Below are positions 1 to 8,421 of a DNA stretch of 64,000 nt, in pieces; position 1 is the stretch's first letter, and the number at the start of each line of letters is the position of its first letter. The notes below the pieces were generated by a model. The model was not told where the DNA came from. It ran no database searches and saw nothing but the letters and a program-made list of their open reading frames with translations. A program made the position numbers and the translations under genes. The DNA is from Paractinoplanes maris (lineage in GTDB: Bacteria; Actinomycetota; Actinomycetes; Mycobacteriales; Micromonosporaceae). The stretch lies in the NCBI RefSeq assembly GCF_023544465.1, contig NZ_JALPVL010000018.1, forward strand, positions 124,001-188,000, given 5' to 3'.

Positions 1-30
1 CCACCACGACGCGGGGTGTCCGGCGGTCAT
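1..30 (-). CDS. Start of a gene running off the left edge
   Basis: Only the first ten codons are in the window, beginning MTAGHPASWW. The ATG overlaps the TGA of the preceding gene in an ATGA arrangement, which is why I take it as a real, translationally coupled start. A short purine-rich stretch (AAGGAGC) lies about ten bases upstream and could be its ribosome binding site. Function cannot be judged from ten residues. Confidence 0.4.
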   Translation of the reverse strand, partial: MTAGHPASWW

Positions 31-890
31 GATCGCTCCTTTCGCTCCGGCAACCGGGGATTCAGCATTCCGGCCTTGACCAGGGTGCGGCTGAGCGGCC
101 GGGTGAGCTCAGCCAGGCGTACGCAGTTGTCGGCACCGATCGCGTCGTAGGCCGGCCCGGCCAGCCGGTCGGTGGTCTCCTCGAGGTCGGCCCGCAGCGT
201 CCGGCCGGCCTCGGTCAGACCCCCGTCGGCGTCGAGCAGGCCCCGGACCCGCAGCCCGTCGGCCGCCGCGGCCCACGCCTCGCGCGTCCAGCCCCGGCTG
301 ACCCGCAGGAACCGCTCGTCCGCCTCGCCCGACGCGACGTGCAACAGCAGCGCCTCGATCCCGCCGACGCCGGCGGTCACCAGAGCCGCGATGTGCCCGT
401 CGCCGCGGAACTCGCGCAACAGCGTCTGCGCGTGCCAGAGCACCAGGTGCGGCTGGTCCGGCCAGGGCAGCTCGGCGTGCGCGGCGAACAGCGGCCGGCC
501 CTGCGGCCAGGCGGTGGCCGCCTCGGCCGCCCGGCGGGCCAGCGCGGCCGCCTCGGCCACCTCGGGAGACGCGAGCGTGCCGGCGCCGAGCCCCCGGGTC
601 AGGGCGGCGTCCACCGCGGACAGTCGCGCCTCGCTCATCGCCTCCGGCGTCGTGCTCTCCCACACCGCGGGCAGCGTGCGGGTGACCAGGGCGGGGTTGA
701 AGTTGTAGAAGGTGGCGGTGACGACACCCGGACCGCACTCTCCGAACACGGCTCCGCGCGAGGCGAAATAGCCGTCCTGGGGCCCGACGCCGAGTTCGGC
801 GTAGCGCTCGGTGGCCTCCGGGGCGAAATAGATCATGGCGTGCAGCGGCTCGGTCACGCGCCATGCCCGTCTCTGCGGTGACTCGCTCAC
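27..890 (-). CDS. SCO6745-like family protein
   Basis: A soluble 287-residue protein without signal peptide or membrane segment. Its layout, an N-terminal all-helical half containing YFAPEA and FYNFNP and a C-terminal winged-helix-like half (RVRGLLDADGGLTEAGRTL), matches the actinobacterial family named after SCO6745, whose function is unknown to me. The C-terminal part has the look of a MarR-type wing followed by a helix that ends in RTLVKAGMLNP. It is followed with ATGA overlap by the gene at the window edge and preceded ten bases away by another short gene on the same strand, so a small operon is likely. Family assignment is from memory of the sequence pattern; DNA binding is inference. 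Confidence 0.7.
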   Translation of the reverse strand: MSESPQRRAWRVTEPLHAMIYFAPEATERYAELGVGPQDGYFASRGAVFGECGPGVVTATFYNFNPALVTRTLPAVWESTTPEAMSEARLSAVDAALTRGLGAGTLASPEVAEAAALARRAAEAATAWPQGRPLFAAHAELPWPDQPHLVLWHAQTLLREFRGDGHIAALVTAGVGGIEALLLHVASGEADERFLRVSRGWTREAWAAAADGLRVRGLLDADGGLTEAGRTLRADLEETTDRLAGPAYDAIGADNCVRLAELTRPLSRTLVKAGMLNPRLPERKERS

Positions 891-900
891 TGAACTCTCC

Positions 901-1410
901 TCATCCGTTCCCGCCCCAAGGCAGTTCCTCGGCTACGGCAGTCTCGATCGGCGCGGCCGAGTGCGCCGGCGGCGGCCGGTCGGCCACGGTGTGCCAGGCG
1001 CCGGCCGTCCGGGCCGCGGCCCGGGTGACCATGTGCACCGGCAGCGGCGGCGGCGTGAACGGCCCCGCGCCCCAGCGCACCCAGATCGCCACCCGCCCGG
1101 CCGCCGCCTCGGCGAGCAACTTGTCGACCGTACGCGGCCGGTCGAGCCGGTCGACCTCGATCGCGATCGGCGGCCCGTCGGGACGCGCGCAGGCGACATC
1201 CAGCACCGAGTTGCCGCGCAACGGCGGCGGCAGCGGAACGACGCTGGGCGCCCGGCGGTAGACCCGCCAGCCCAAGCTCTCCCCCCACTCCACGATGGTG
1301 TCGATGACGCGGCCGGTGGCCTGGTCGTTGGTCAGGTCGGCGAAGTGCAGCGCCGCCAGCCGGTCGGCCAGGGACCGTGCCGTCCGGGTGCCGTCGTCCG
1401 CTGTGTCCAT
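901..1410 (-). CDS. Hypothetical protein, possible nuclease-like fold
   Basis: A soluble protein of 169 residues that I do not recognise. I chose the ATG at 1410 over an in-frame TTG six bases upstream. The central part reads as beta strand, acidic residue, beta strand (VLDVACARP then IAIEVDR) followed by an amphipathic helix and a further strand (VAIWVRWG). That order resembles a PD-(D/E)XK nuclease core, although the position of the lysine is occupied by aspartate in EVD. It ends ten bases before the SCO6745-like gene and starts nine bases after the stop of the GGDEF-EAL gene, so the three may share a transcript. Nuclease activity is speculative. Confidence 0.6.
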   Translation of the reverse strand: MDTADDGTRTARSLADRLAALHFADLTNDQATGRVIDTIVEWGESLGWRVYRRAPSVVPLPPPLRGNSVLDVACARPDGPPIAIEVDRLDRPRTVDKLLAEAAAGRVAIWVRWGAGPFTPPPLPVHMVTRAAARTAGAWHTVADRPPPAHSAAPIETAVAEELPWGGNG

Positions 1411-1419
1411 CGTCAAACC

Positions 1420-3741
1420 CTAAGCCCCGACCGCGGCCGGCTCGGCGCGCCGGGCCAGCATCTCGGTCATGCGCTCCGGGACCATCGGCCGGGCCAGGTG
1501 GAAGCCCTGGCCGAGCTGGTAGCCCAGCGCCCGCAGCCGGTCGGCCTGCTCCTGGCACTCGATGCCCTCGGCGACCACGTCCAGGCCGAGCGCCCCGGCC
1601 AGCTGGATCACCGCCCGCGCCACCGCCTGCCGCGTCTCGGCGGCCGGGGAGCCGGGCTCGTCCCACTCGATGCCGTCCACGAAGGACTTGTCGAGCTTGA
1701 CGATCGACGCCGGGAAGGACCGCAACAGGCTGAGCGAGGACTCCCCCGTGCCGAAGTCGTCGAGAGCCAGGCGTACGCCCATCTCGTGCAGCTCGTGCAG
1801 GGTGCGCGAGACCTGCTTGCCGCGCAGCACGGCCGACTCGGTCAGCTCGAGCACCAGGCGGTCGGCCGGCAGGCCGGTCTCGGCCAGCACGGTCCGCACG
1901 TCGTGGGTGAAGTCCGGGTCGTGGAGCTGGCGCACCGAGACGTTGGGAGCGATCTTCTGCAGGGCGCCCGGGCCGAACTCGTCGAGCCAGGCGGCGGCCT
2001 GCCGGCACGCCTCGCGCAGCACGAAGCGGCCGAGCGGCACGATGAGCCCGGTGGCCTCGGCGGCCGGGATGAACTCGCCCGGTGGGAGCAGGCCGCGGGT
2101 CGGGTGCTGCCAGCGGACAAGCGCCTCGACCCCGACCACCCGACCGCTGCCGAGCGCGATGATCGGCTGGTAGTGGACGCGAAACTCGCCGGCGTCGAGG
2201 GCCCGGCGCAGGTCACCACCGATCCGGGCGTGGGCCAGGACGGGTTCCTCCATGTCGTCGTGGTAGCGCACCCGGTTGCCCTTGCCACGCTGCTTGGCCG
2301 AATACATGGCCAGGTCGGCCTGCCGGAGCAGCGTGTCCAGGTCGACGCCGGGGGTGGCGACGGCGATGCCGATGCTGGCGTGGGTGAGCAGGTGGTGGAG
2401 GCCGATCGGCTCGTCCAGGGCGCCGAGCAGGCGGTCGGCGACGGTTTCGCCCAGCGGGTCCGGGCCGGTCAGCAGGACGGCGAACTCGTCACCGCCGAGC
2501 CGGGCGGGCAGGCCGTGCGGGCCGGCCACGGTCCGCAGCATCGCGGCCACGGCCACCAGCAGCTCGTCGCCCACGTCGTGGCCGAGCGAGTCGTTGACCG
2601 TCTTGAAGTCGTCGAGGTCGACCAGCAGCACGGTCGCCTGGCCGGCCGCGACGGCCTCGGCGACCCGCTCGCGGAACAGCCCGCGGTTGGCCAGCCCGGT
2701 CAGGCCGTCGTGGGCACCGTCGTGCCGCAGCTGCTCCTCGGTGGCGTGCTTCTCCTCGAGCAGCCGGCGGTTCTCCCGGCTCGAGGCGAGCTGACGAATC
2801 GCGATCAGAGCGGTCAGCACGACGACGGCGACGACGACCACGCGGTCCTGCCAGGAGAGCTCGCCCCGCAGCACGCCGAGCATCGACAGGTCGATCGCCC
2901 CCATGGACAGGTAGGGCAGCCACACGTTGGCCCGGCCGGTCTTCGATCCGGCCGAGCTTCCCTGCTGGTGCACGGCCCCCGCGATGAGCAGGAAGGCGAC
3001 CGGCATGACGACCGACTGCGCCAGCAGCGCGCCCTCGTCGCCGTAGAGCGACAGCACCGCGATGCCCGCCGAGACCAGCGCCGCCGCCGCGACCAGCCGC
3101 AGCGCCCGCCGGTCGACCGGACCGCCGCCGACGTACGAGACCTTGACGACCGCACCCAGGCCGACCAGCGAGGCCAGGCCGACCAGCACGAGCGACTGGG
3201 TGGTCCAGCGGTCGGCCGTGGTGGCCATCGGGACCAGGCCGAAGGTCCACATCACGCTGCCGCCGCCGACGAAGGCGATAGCCCGGTCGACGAGCTGCTT
3301 GCGGCGGGCCACCGAGCCCGAGACCCCCAGCGGCACCCGGACGACCGCCCACATCGCGAGCAGCAGGCCGATCCCGGCGGGCACCGCGGTGCCGTAGGAC
3401 AGGTAGGGGAGCGCGGGCGAGGTCTGGAACGCGGCGACCGCGAACCAGGCGTAACCCAGGCTGATTCCCGAGGTTCCGGCCAGCAGGAGCCGCCAGAACC
3501 GGCGGGCGTCCGGCTCGAGCCGGGTGCCCCGCAGGAGGGCGGCGATCGACCACACCGCGGCCACCCCGGCGAGCGGGTTGAAGGCGTACGCGAGGGCGTC
3601 CGGGCCGATCCGGGTCAGGAACCAGAGGCCGCCGGTCAGCGTGACCACGACGGCAGCCAGAACGTACCGGAGGGGTGCGCGCTGGTCGTTGGTCACCTCG
3701 AGGGAATCGGCAGCGCCGCCCGCCATCGTAGGAATGCGCAC
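1420..3741 (-). CDS. Membrane-bound GGDEF-EAL cyclic-di-GMP enzyme
   Basis: A 773-residue protein. The N-terminal 330 residues form about eight to ten hydrophobic helices, and a short linker leads to a GGDEF domain with an intact GGDEF signature (ARLGGDEFAV) and an EAL domain with VEALVRW and DDFGTG. The catalytic motifs of both domains are therefore present, so it could make and break cyclic-di-GMP; which activity dominates cannot be read from sequence. No RxxD inhibitory site precedes GGDEF. I chose the GTG at 3741 because AAGGAGG lies five bases upstream, rather than a longer in-frame extension. It is divergent from an HPt gene 78 bases away. In streptomycetes related proteins tie c-di-GMP to development; that role here is inferred. 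Confidence 0.93.
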   Translation of the reverse strand: MRIPTMAGGAADSLEVTNDQRAPLRYVLAAVVVTLTGGLWFLTRIGPDALAYAFNPLAGVAAVWSIAALLRGTRLEPDARRFWRLLLAGTSGISLGYAWFAVAAFQTSPALPYLSYGTAVPAGIGLLLAMWAVVRVPLGVSGSVARRKQLVDRAIAFVGGGSVMWTFGLVPMATTADRWTTQSLVLVGLASLVGLGAVVKVSYVGGGPVDRRALRLVAAAALVSAGIAVLSLYGDEGALLAQSVVMPVAFLLIAGAVHQQGSSAGSKTGRANVWLPYLSMGAIDLSMLGVLRGELSWQDRVVVVAVVVLTALIAIRQLASSRENRRLLEEKHATEEQLRHDGAHDGLTGLANRGLFRERVAEAVAAGQATVLLVDLDDFKTVNDSLGHDVGDELLVAVAAMLRTVAGPHGLPARLGGDEFAVLLTGPDPLGETVADRLLGALDEPIGLHHLLTHASIGIAVATPGVDLDTLLRQADLAMYSAKQRGKGNRVRYHDDMEEPVLAHARIGGDLRRALDAGEFRVHYQPIIALGSGRVVGVEALVRWQHPTRGLLPPGEFIPAAEATGLIVPLGRFVLREACRQAAAWLDEFGPGALQKIAPNVSVRQLHDPDFTHDVRTVLAETGLPADRLVLELTESAVLRGKQVSRTLHELHEMGVRLALDDFGTGESSLSLLRSFPASIVKLDKSFVDGIEWDEPGSPAAETRQAVARAVIQLAGALGLDVVAEGIECQEQADRLRALGYQLGQGFHLARPMVPERMTEMLARRAEPAAVGA

Positions 3742-3819
3742 TGCGACCTCCTTCACGGGCTCGACGGGCTTGGCGGCCTTCACCGGAAACGCTCCCGGCC
3801 GCGGGTGCGGGGAAGCAGG

Positions 3820-4200
3820 ATGGACTGCATGGAACGCAGCCGGGAGGACGAGGTCCGCGGCCGTCTGGCCGACATCGCCGGCCCCGAGCCGGATCCGGCC
3901 GAGCGGGCGCTGATCGGCCGGTTGATCCGGTCGTTCCTCGGCAAGACGCCGGCCGGTGTCGACCGGCTGGCCGAGTTGCTGCGGGGCGGGGACGCCGCCG
4001 CGCTGCGCGAGCACGCCCACGCGCTGAAGGGGTCGGCTTCGAACATCGGCGCCGGCAGCCTGTCGGCCGTCTTCGCCGAGATCGAGCACGCGGCCCGGGA
4101 CGGCCTGGTGCCCGACCCCGACGTGATGCTCGGCCGGGTCGCGGCCGAGCAGGCGCTGGTCCTGCCCGTGCTGGAGAGGATCGCGGCCGAGGGCGAGTGA
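3820..4200 (+). CDS. Histidine phosphotransfer (HPt) protein
   Basis: A 126-residue all-helical protein with the HPt signature HALKGSASN; the phosphorylatable residue would be His67. It has no kinase domain of its own, so it should carry phosphate between a hybrid kinase receiver and another receiver. Candidates are close by: a PAS hybrid kinase with a receiver but no HPt domain at 8422-10329 and two receiver proteins at 4201-5334 and 7038-7460. The stop codon abuts, with no intervening base, the stop codon of the convergent response regulator. The start is the first of two nearby ATG codons; an ATG at 3829 is also possible. Confidence 0.85.
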   Translation: MDCMERSREDEVRGRLADIAGPEPDPAERALIGRLIRSFLGKTPAGVDRLAELLRGGDAAALREHAHALKGSASNIGAGSLSAVFAEIEHAARDGLVPDPDVMLGRVAAEQALVLPVLERIAAEGE

Positions 4201-5334
4201 CTAGAAGCGGCGGGCCCCGGGGACAGCCAGGATCGGCTCGATGATCTCGATCATCCGGGCGAAGTTGTTGAGCCGGTCGAGCAGCAGCTCGGTGACCACC
4301 ATGCCGCGGCCGATCAGCACCAGGCCGTTGGTGGCCACGATGTCCTCGGCGACGCGCATCCCCACCTCAAGGTCGACCACGCGCAGACCGCGGACCTTGT
4401 CCTTGACCTGGACGCAGCCCTTGACCTTGCGCAGCGCGGCCAGCACACGCAGGGCGCTGTGGTCCCGGCACTCGAGCACGGTGATCGCGCTCTCCTGCTC
4501 GAGTCCGCGGCTCTCCAGGGTCTCGAAGTCCATCGCGGTGCGCACCACGTCGACCGCGGTCTCGACCAGCGCGCTGGGGTGCGGCGGCGCGTTCAGGCTG
4601 AGCCCGCGGACGATCTCGATGACGTCGGACAGCATCGGGATGTTCTTGAGCAGCTGGACCGCGACGCCTGGCAGGGCGTCGACCATGGCCTGCTCGTCCT
4701 CGGTGCACGGCATGCCCTTGTCGAGCTTGGCCAGCACGGCCGGCGGCAGCGTGACCGCGCCCAGCTGGGAGGCCATGGCGGCCACCTCGATCTCCCACAG
4801 CGCGTCGAGCTGCAGCTCGTGGCAGAGCTCGGAGACCAGCGTGCGGATGCGGCCGGCCCGGGCGAACGCCGGCGGACTGGCCAGCTCGAGACAGCCGAAC
4901 AGCGCCTGGAGGCTGGCCTTGAGCGTCTTGTCGAGCATCTCGCGGTCGGCGGTCGAGCGCCCGTGCCGGTCGACCGCGTCCCGTACGGTGGTGCGCAGCT
5001 CGTCGGTGGCCACCGGCTTGGCCAGGTAGCGGTAGATGCCGCCGTCGTTGATGGCGGCGATGGCCGAGTTCAGGTCGCTCTGCGCGGTGTGCAGCACGCG
5101 GGTCGTGTCCGGGTATTCGAGCTGGACGCGGCGCAGCAGTTCGACGCCGTCCATCTCGGGCATCCGCAGGTCACTGATCACCGCCGCCACCGGGCCGGCC
5201 TCGGCCAGCAGGCGCAGCGCCTCGGCGCCGCTCTCCGCCACGAGGACCTTGTGGTCGCGCCGCAGCTGCAGCGAGAGTGTCTCGAGGATGGCGCTCTCAT
5301 CATCCACGAGCAGCACGGTCGGCCGTCCGGTCAT
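4201..5334 (-). CDS. Response regulator with degenerate HD-GYP-like output domain
   Basis: 377 residues. The N-terminal receiver has the acidic pocket (LLVDDES), Asp55 in VISDLRMPEMDG, and the lysine in YLAKPV. The rest is helical and follows the layout of HD-GYP phosphodiesterases, but the expected metal ligands are missing: the first histidine is arginine in ARAGRIR, and the HD pair is replaced in AMASQLGAV. I therefore expect no phosphodiesterase activity and a binding or adaptor role. The ATG at 5334 was chosen because GGGGGA precedes it by about six bases. The gene follows the GAF kinase by 69 bases on the same strand, suggesting a kinase-regulator pair. Confidence 0.85.
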   Translation of the reverse strand: MTGRPTVLLVDDESAILETLSLQLRRDHKVLVAESGAEALRLLAEAGPVAAVISDLRMPEMDGVELLRRVQLEYPDTTRVLHTAQSDLNSAIAAINDGGIYRYLAKPVATDELRTTVRDAVDRHGRSTADREMLDKTLKASLQALFGCLELASPPAFARAGRIRTLVSELCHELQLDALWEIEVAAMASQLGAVTLPPAVLAKLDKGMPCTEDEQAMVDALPGVAVQLLKNIPMLSDVIEIVRGLSLNAPPHPSALVETAVDVVRTAMDFETLESRGLEQESAITVLECRDHSALRVLAALRKVKGCVQVKDKVRGLRVVDLEVGMRVAEDIVATNGLVLIGRGMVVTELLLDRLNNFARMIEIIEPILAVPGARRF

Positions 5335-5403
5335 TCTGTGTCCCCCGCGAACCGTCAAAGTGTCGTCCCTGTGCCCGGTTGATCGGACGATTGACGACGG
5401 CGA

Positions 5404-7056
5404 CTAAGCGTTTTGAGCGCCGGCACCGATCGGCAACCGGATGAGCACCGTCGTGCCATGCGGCGGGTGACCGCTGAGGCGGATGGTGCCTCCGTGCAGC
5501 TGGACGATCGTGCGGGCCAGGCTCAGCCCGAGCCCCTTGCCGGTGATGCCCTGGTGGCGCACGTTGCTGGCGCGGTAGAAGCGGTCGAAGACCCGATCCC
5601 GCTCCTCGGCCGGGGTGCCGATCCCGTGGTCGGTGACGGTCATCTCGGCCAGGCCGGCCCGGTCGACCAGCAGCACCTCGACGTCGCCGCCGCGCGGGCT
5701 GTATTTGATCGCGTTGGCCAGCAGGTCGTCGACCACCTGACGCAACCGGCGGGCGTCGCCCTCCAGCCGCAGCGGCTTTCCGCGCTCGTGCACCAGGCGG
5801 ACGCCGTTGGCCGCCGCGTCCGGGCGGGCCGCGGCCAGCGCGGCGGCGACGATCTCGGACAGGTCGACCGGCTCCGTCCGCATCGCCAGATGACCGGAGT
5901 CCAGGCCGGCCAGGTCGAGGAGGGTGTCGACCACCGCGCGCAGACTCGACGCGTTGCGGTGCACGGCGTCCACCATCGCCCGGCTCTCCTCGTCGAGCGC
6001 GGAGCCTTCGTCGCCGAGCATCGCCGCACTGGCCACGATCGAGGTGAGCGGCGTCCGCATCTCGTGGCTGACCAGCGCGATGAAGTCGTCCTTGGCCCGG
6101 GCCAGCTGCCGGGCCAGCGCCTCGGCCCGGCGCAGGGCGACGTAGAGCCCGATCCGGGCGGCGACGCCGTCGAGCAGCAGGGCGAGCAGGTCCTCGTACT
6201 GCTCGGGAGTGCTGCCGTAACAGGTGAGCACGCCGAGCACGGTGTCCGCGTCACGCACCGGGACGGCCAGCACCGTACGGATGCCGGCCCGCAGGCAAGC
6301 CGCGGCCCGCCGGCGTTCGAGCGGGCTGCGGAGCGTGGCCGAGTCGGCGATGTCCGGCACCCAGAGCGGTCGCCCGGTCGCCCAGACCCGCCCGGTGATG
6401 CCGATGCCCTTGATCGGCGCGAACGTGAGGGCGTCCTCCACGCCGCAGCCGGCCGCCGCGATCCACCGGCCGCCCAGGGCGAGCTCGTCGGAGTCCTCGT
6501 CGGTCAGCCACAGCTCGGTGGCCGACCAGCCCAGCGTGGTGCCCACCGCGGCCAGCACACCCGGGGCGGCCTCGACGGCACCGCCGGCCGACCGCAGCGC
6601 GCGCTCGACCGCGCGGTGGCACTCCTGGAAGCGCCCGGCCCGGCGCAGCCCGGTGAGCACGGCGCCGGCCGACGGGCGGGCCAGCTCGGCGAGCTCGGTC
6701 AGAATGCGGACCTGCTCCGCCGACCAGCAGCGGGCGCCCGGCTCGAGGACGGCGAGGGCGCCGACCGATCGCCCGGCGTCGTCGCACACCGGCACGGCCA
6801 GGAAGGAGGGGGCCTCGTCCCGCCGCACCGGCCGGCCCGACGAGACCGCCCAGCGGGCGACCTCGGCCTGGGGCGGTCCGTCACCCCCGGCCAGCAGCAC
6901 GTTCTCGCGGTCGACCAGGGTGAGCTGCGCCTCGGGCGCCTGCAGCAGGCGTCCGGCCAGCTGCGCCAGCGCGCCCGGGGCAAGTGGGAGGGCCGGCGAG
7001 GAGTGTCTCGCCGCGAGGACCGCGTCGAGGCGGTGGTTCAGGCTGATACCGGCCAC
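5404..7056 (-). CDS. Double-GAF sensor histidine kinase
   Basis: About 550 residues with no membrane segment: a GAF-like domain (roughly 30-170), a second GAF-like domain (roughly 185-325), a HisKA dimerisation helix with FIALVSHEMRTPLTS as the phospho-acceptor H-box, and a HATPase domain with N, G1 and G2 boxes (LLANAIKYSPRGG, DHGIG, GKGLGLSL). It is a cytoplasmic kinase sensing an internal ligand or redox state. The start is uncertain: the GTG at 7056 overlaps the upstream CheY gene by 19 bases and has no strong ribosome binding site. The probable partner is the response regulator immediately downstream, with the CheY-like gene as a second target. Confidence 0.88.
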   Translation of the reverse strand: MAGISLNHRLDAVLAARHSSPALPLAPGALAQLAGRLLQAPEAQLTLVDRENVLLAGGDGPPQAEVARWAVSSGRPVRRDEAPSFLAVPVCDDAGRSVGALAVLEPGARCWSAEQVRILTELAELARPSAGAVLTGLRRAGRFQECHRAVERALRSAGGAVEAAPGVLAAVGTTLGWSATELWLTDEDSDELALGGRWIAAAGCGVEDALTFAPIKGIGITGRVWATGRPLWVPDIADSATLRSPLERRRAAACLRAGIRTVLAVPVRDADTVLGVLTCYGSTPEQYEDLLALLLDGVAARIGLYVALRRAEALARQLARAKDDFIALVSHEMRTPLTSIVASAAMLGDEGSALDEESRAMVDAVHRNASSLRAVVDTLLDLAGLDSGHLAMRTEPVDLSEIVAAALAAARPDAAANGVRLVHERGKPLRLEGDARRLRQVVDDLLANAIKYSPRGGDVEVLLVDRAGLAEMTVTDHGIGTPAEERDRVFDRFYRASNVRHQGITGKGLGLSLARTIVQLHGGTIRLSGHPPHGTTVLIRLPIGAGAQNA

Positions 7057-7460
7057 ACGGCCGGGCAGCCGGAGTCGGCCCCGGAGTGCCCGTGTGCGCC
7101 GAGCTCGGTCAGCTCGTTGACAACCTCGCGCAGCTTGTCGTTGGGGCACGGCTTGAGCAGGACCACGCACACCCCGGCCTGGGTGGGCGCGCCGTCGCCC
7201 GGGTGCAGGTGACCGCTGAGCATGACGATCGGGGTGTCCCGCAGCTCGGCGTGCTCGCGGATCGCCCGGGTCAGCTCGAGGCCGTCCATCCGGGGCATCC
7301 CGAGGTCGGTCAGCACCACATCGGGGCGGTTGGCCACCGCCAGCTCGAACGCCCGCTGACCGTCGGGGGCATGCAGCACCGAGTAACCGGACCGCTTCAG
7401 CAGCCGGCTCAGGATCAGGGCGATGTCTTCGTCGTCCTCGGCGATCAGTACTACGGGCAT
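7038..7460 (-). CDS. CheY-like single-domain response regulator
   Basis: 140 residues, essentially one receiver domain: acidic pair in IAEDDED, phospho-acceptor Asp52 in LTDLGMPRMDG, conserved Ser in VMLSG and Lys in LLKPC. There is no output domain, only a short C-terminal tail, so it works by protein contact or as a phosphate sink or relay. ATG at 7460 is preceded by GGAG at good spacing. It overlaps the GAF kinase gene downstream by a few codons, which points to coupled translation and a direct functional link. Confidence 0.88.
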   Translation of the reverse strand: MPVVLIAEDDEDIALILSRLLKRSGYSVLHAPDGQRAFELAVANRPDVVLTDLGMPRMDGLELTRAIREHAELRDTPIVMLSGHLHPGDGAPTQAGVCVVLLKPCPNDKLREVVNELTELGAHGHSGADSGCPAVWPVSA

Positions 7461-7545
7461 GTTCGCTCCGCTGTTCGGGGCCACTGCTCCTACAGGTTCT
7501 CAATCCAGCATGAGCCCGGGAAGTCCGGGATGTGCCGGTTTCGCT

Positions 7546-8361
7546 TTATGGCTTGACAGCAACACCAACGAGGAAGGCCTTCCCCGCAGTGTCACTCTCG
7601 CACTGCCGGCCGGGCGCCGAGCACCACTCCCCGAACGACTGCACACCCGGCTCCGCCAGGTTCCAGTCGCCGAACAGCGCCGTCGTCTCGGCGACGTCGC
7701 GCGCGATCAAGGGGGCGGTGGCGTTGTTGTAGAGGCGTCGCACCTGCTCCACGCGGGGCGAGGGCCCCTTGCGGCAGGCGTGGGTCAGGGCCAGCAGGCT
7801 GCCGGCGGGCACGGCGGAGCGATAGGTGCCGAGAGCCTCGGTGAGCAGTGCGGTGTCGGGGATGAAATGGGCGACCGCCACCAGCAGCAGGCACAGCGGG
7901 CGGTCGAGATCGATCAGGTCCCGTACGGGACGGGCGGCCAGCACCTCCCCGGCGTCCAGCAGATCGGCGTAGAGCACGTCGGCCGCCGGGTCACCGGCGA
8001 GCTGCCGCCGGCCGTGCACGAAGGCCACCGGCTCGAGATCGACCCCGACCACCCGGCTGGCCGGGTTCAGCCGGCGCGCGACCTCGTAGGTGTTGCCGGT
8101 GGCCGGGATGCCGCAGCCCAGGTCGAGGAACTGGTCGACGCCGGCCTCGGTGGCCAGGCGCACCGCCTCGCTCAGGAACTGCCGGTTGAGCCGGACGATC
8201 GCCGGCAGGTCAGGCATCGCGCCCCGGGCGGCCGCCGCGGCCTGCCGGTCGGCCGCGAAGTTGTGCTTGCCACCCAGCAGGAAGTTGTAGATGCGGGCCT
8301 CGCTGGGCCGCTGCGGATCGACCTCGGGCAGCGTCGCCGCCTGCTCGCCCAGCACATTCAT
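7546..8361 (-). CDS. SAM-dependent methyltransferase of the actinobacterial DUF574 type
   Basis: 271 residues. The N-terminus carries the family hallmark EARIYNFLLGGKHNF, followed by the SAM-binding glycine-rich motif LDLGCGIP and an acidic end of strand two in VVGVDLEP. I recognise the pattern as the actinobacterial Methyltransf_19/DUF574 family, which is expanded in streptomycetes and Actinoplanes; substrates are not known. It is divergent from the hybrid kinase gene with only 60 bases between the starts, so the two probably share a promoter region. ATG at 8361 was chosen because the family begins just before this motif; an obvious Shine-Dalgarno is absent. Confidence 0.9.
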   Translation of the reverse strand: MNVLGEQAATLPEVDPQRPSEARIYNFLLGGKHNFAADRQAAAAARGAMPDLPAIVRLNRQFLSEAVRLATEAGVDQFLDLGCGIPATGNTYEVARRLNPASRVVGVDLEPVAFVHGRRQLAGDPAADVLYADLLDAGEVLAARPVRDLIDLDRPLCLLLVAVAHFIPDTALLTEALGTYRSAVPAGSLLALTHACRKGPSPRVEQVRRLYNNATAPLIARDVAETTALFGDWNLAEPGVQSFGEWCSAPGRQCESDTAGKAFLVGVAVKP

Positions 8362-8421
8362 GGCCCGAGCGTAGGCAAAGCGCTCCGCGAGGCTCACTCG
8401 AATGGCTAACATGGTCCGGTT

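Noticed and set aside
835..4200. An open frame of over 1100 codons on the plus strand across the GGDEF-EAL gene
   Set aside because: Composition is typical of antisense GC-rich frames (Arg, Gln, His, Gly-rich) and no family motif appears until the last 126 codons, which are the real HPt gene from an internal ATG.
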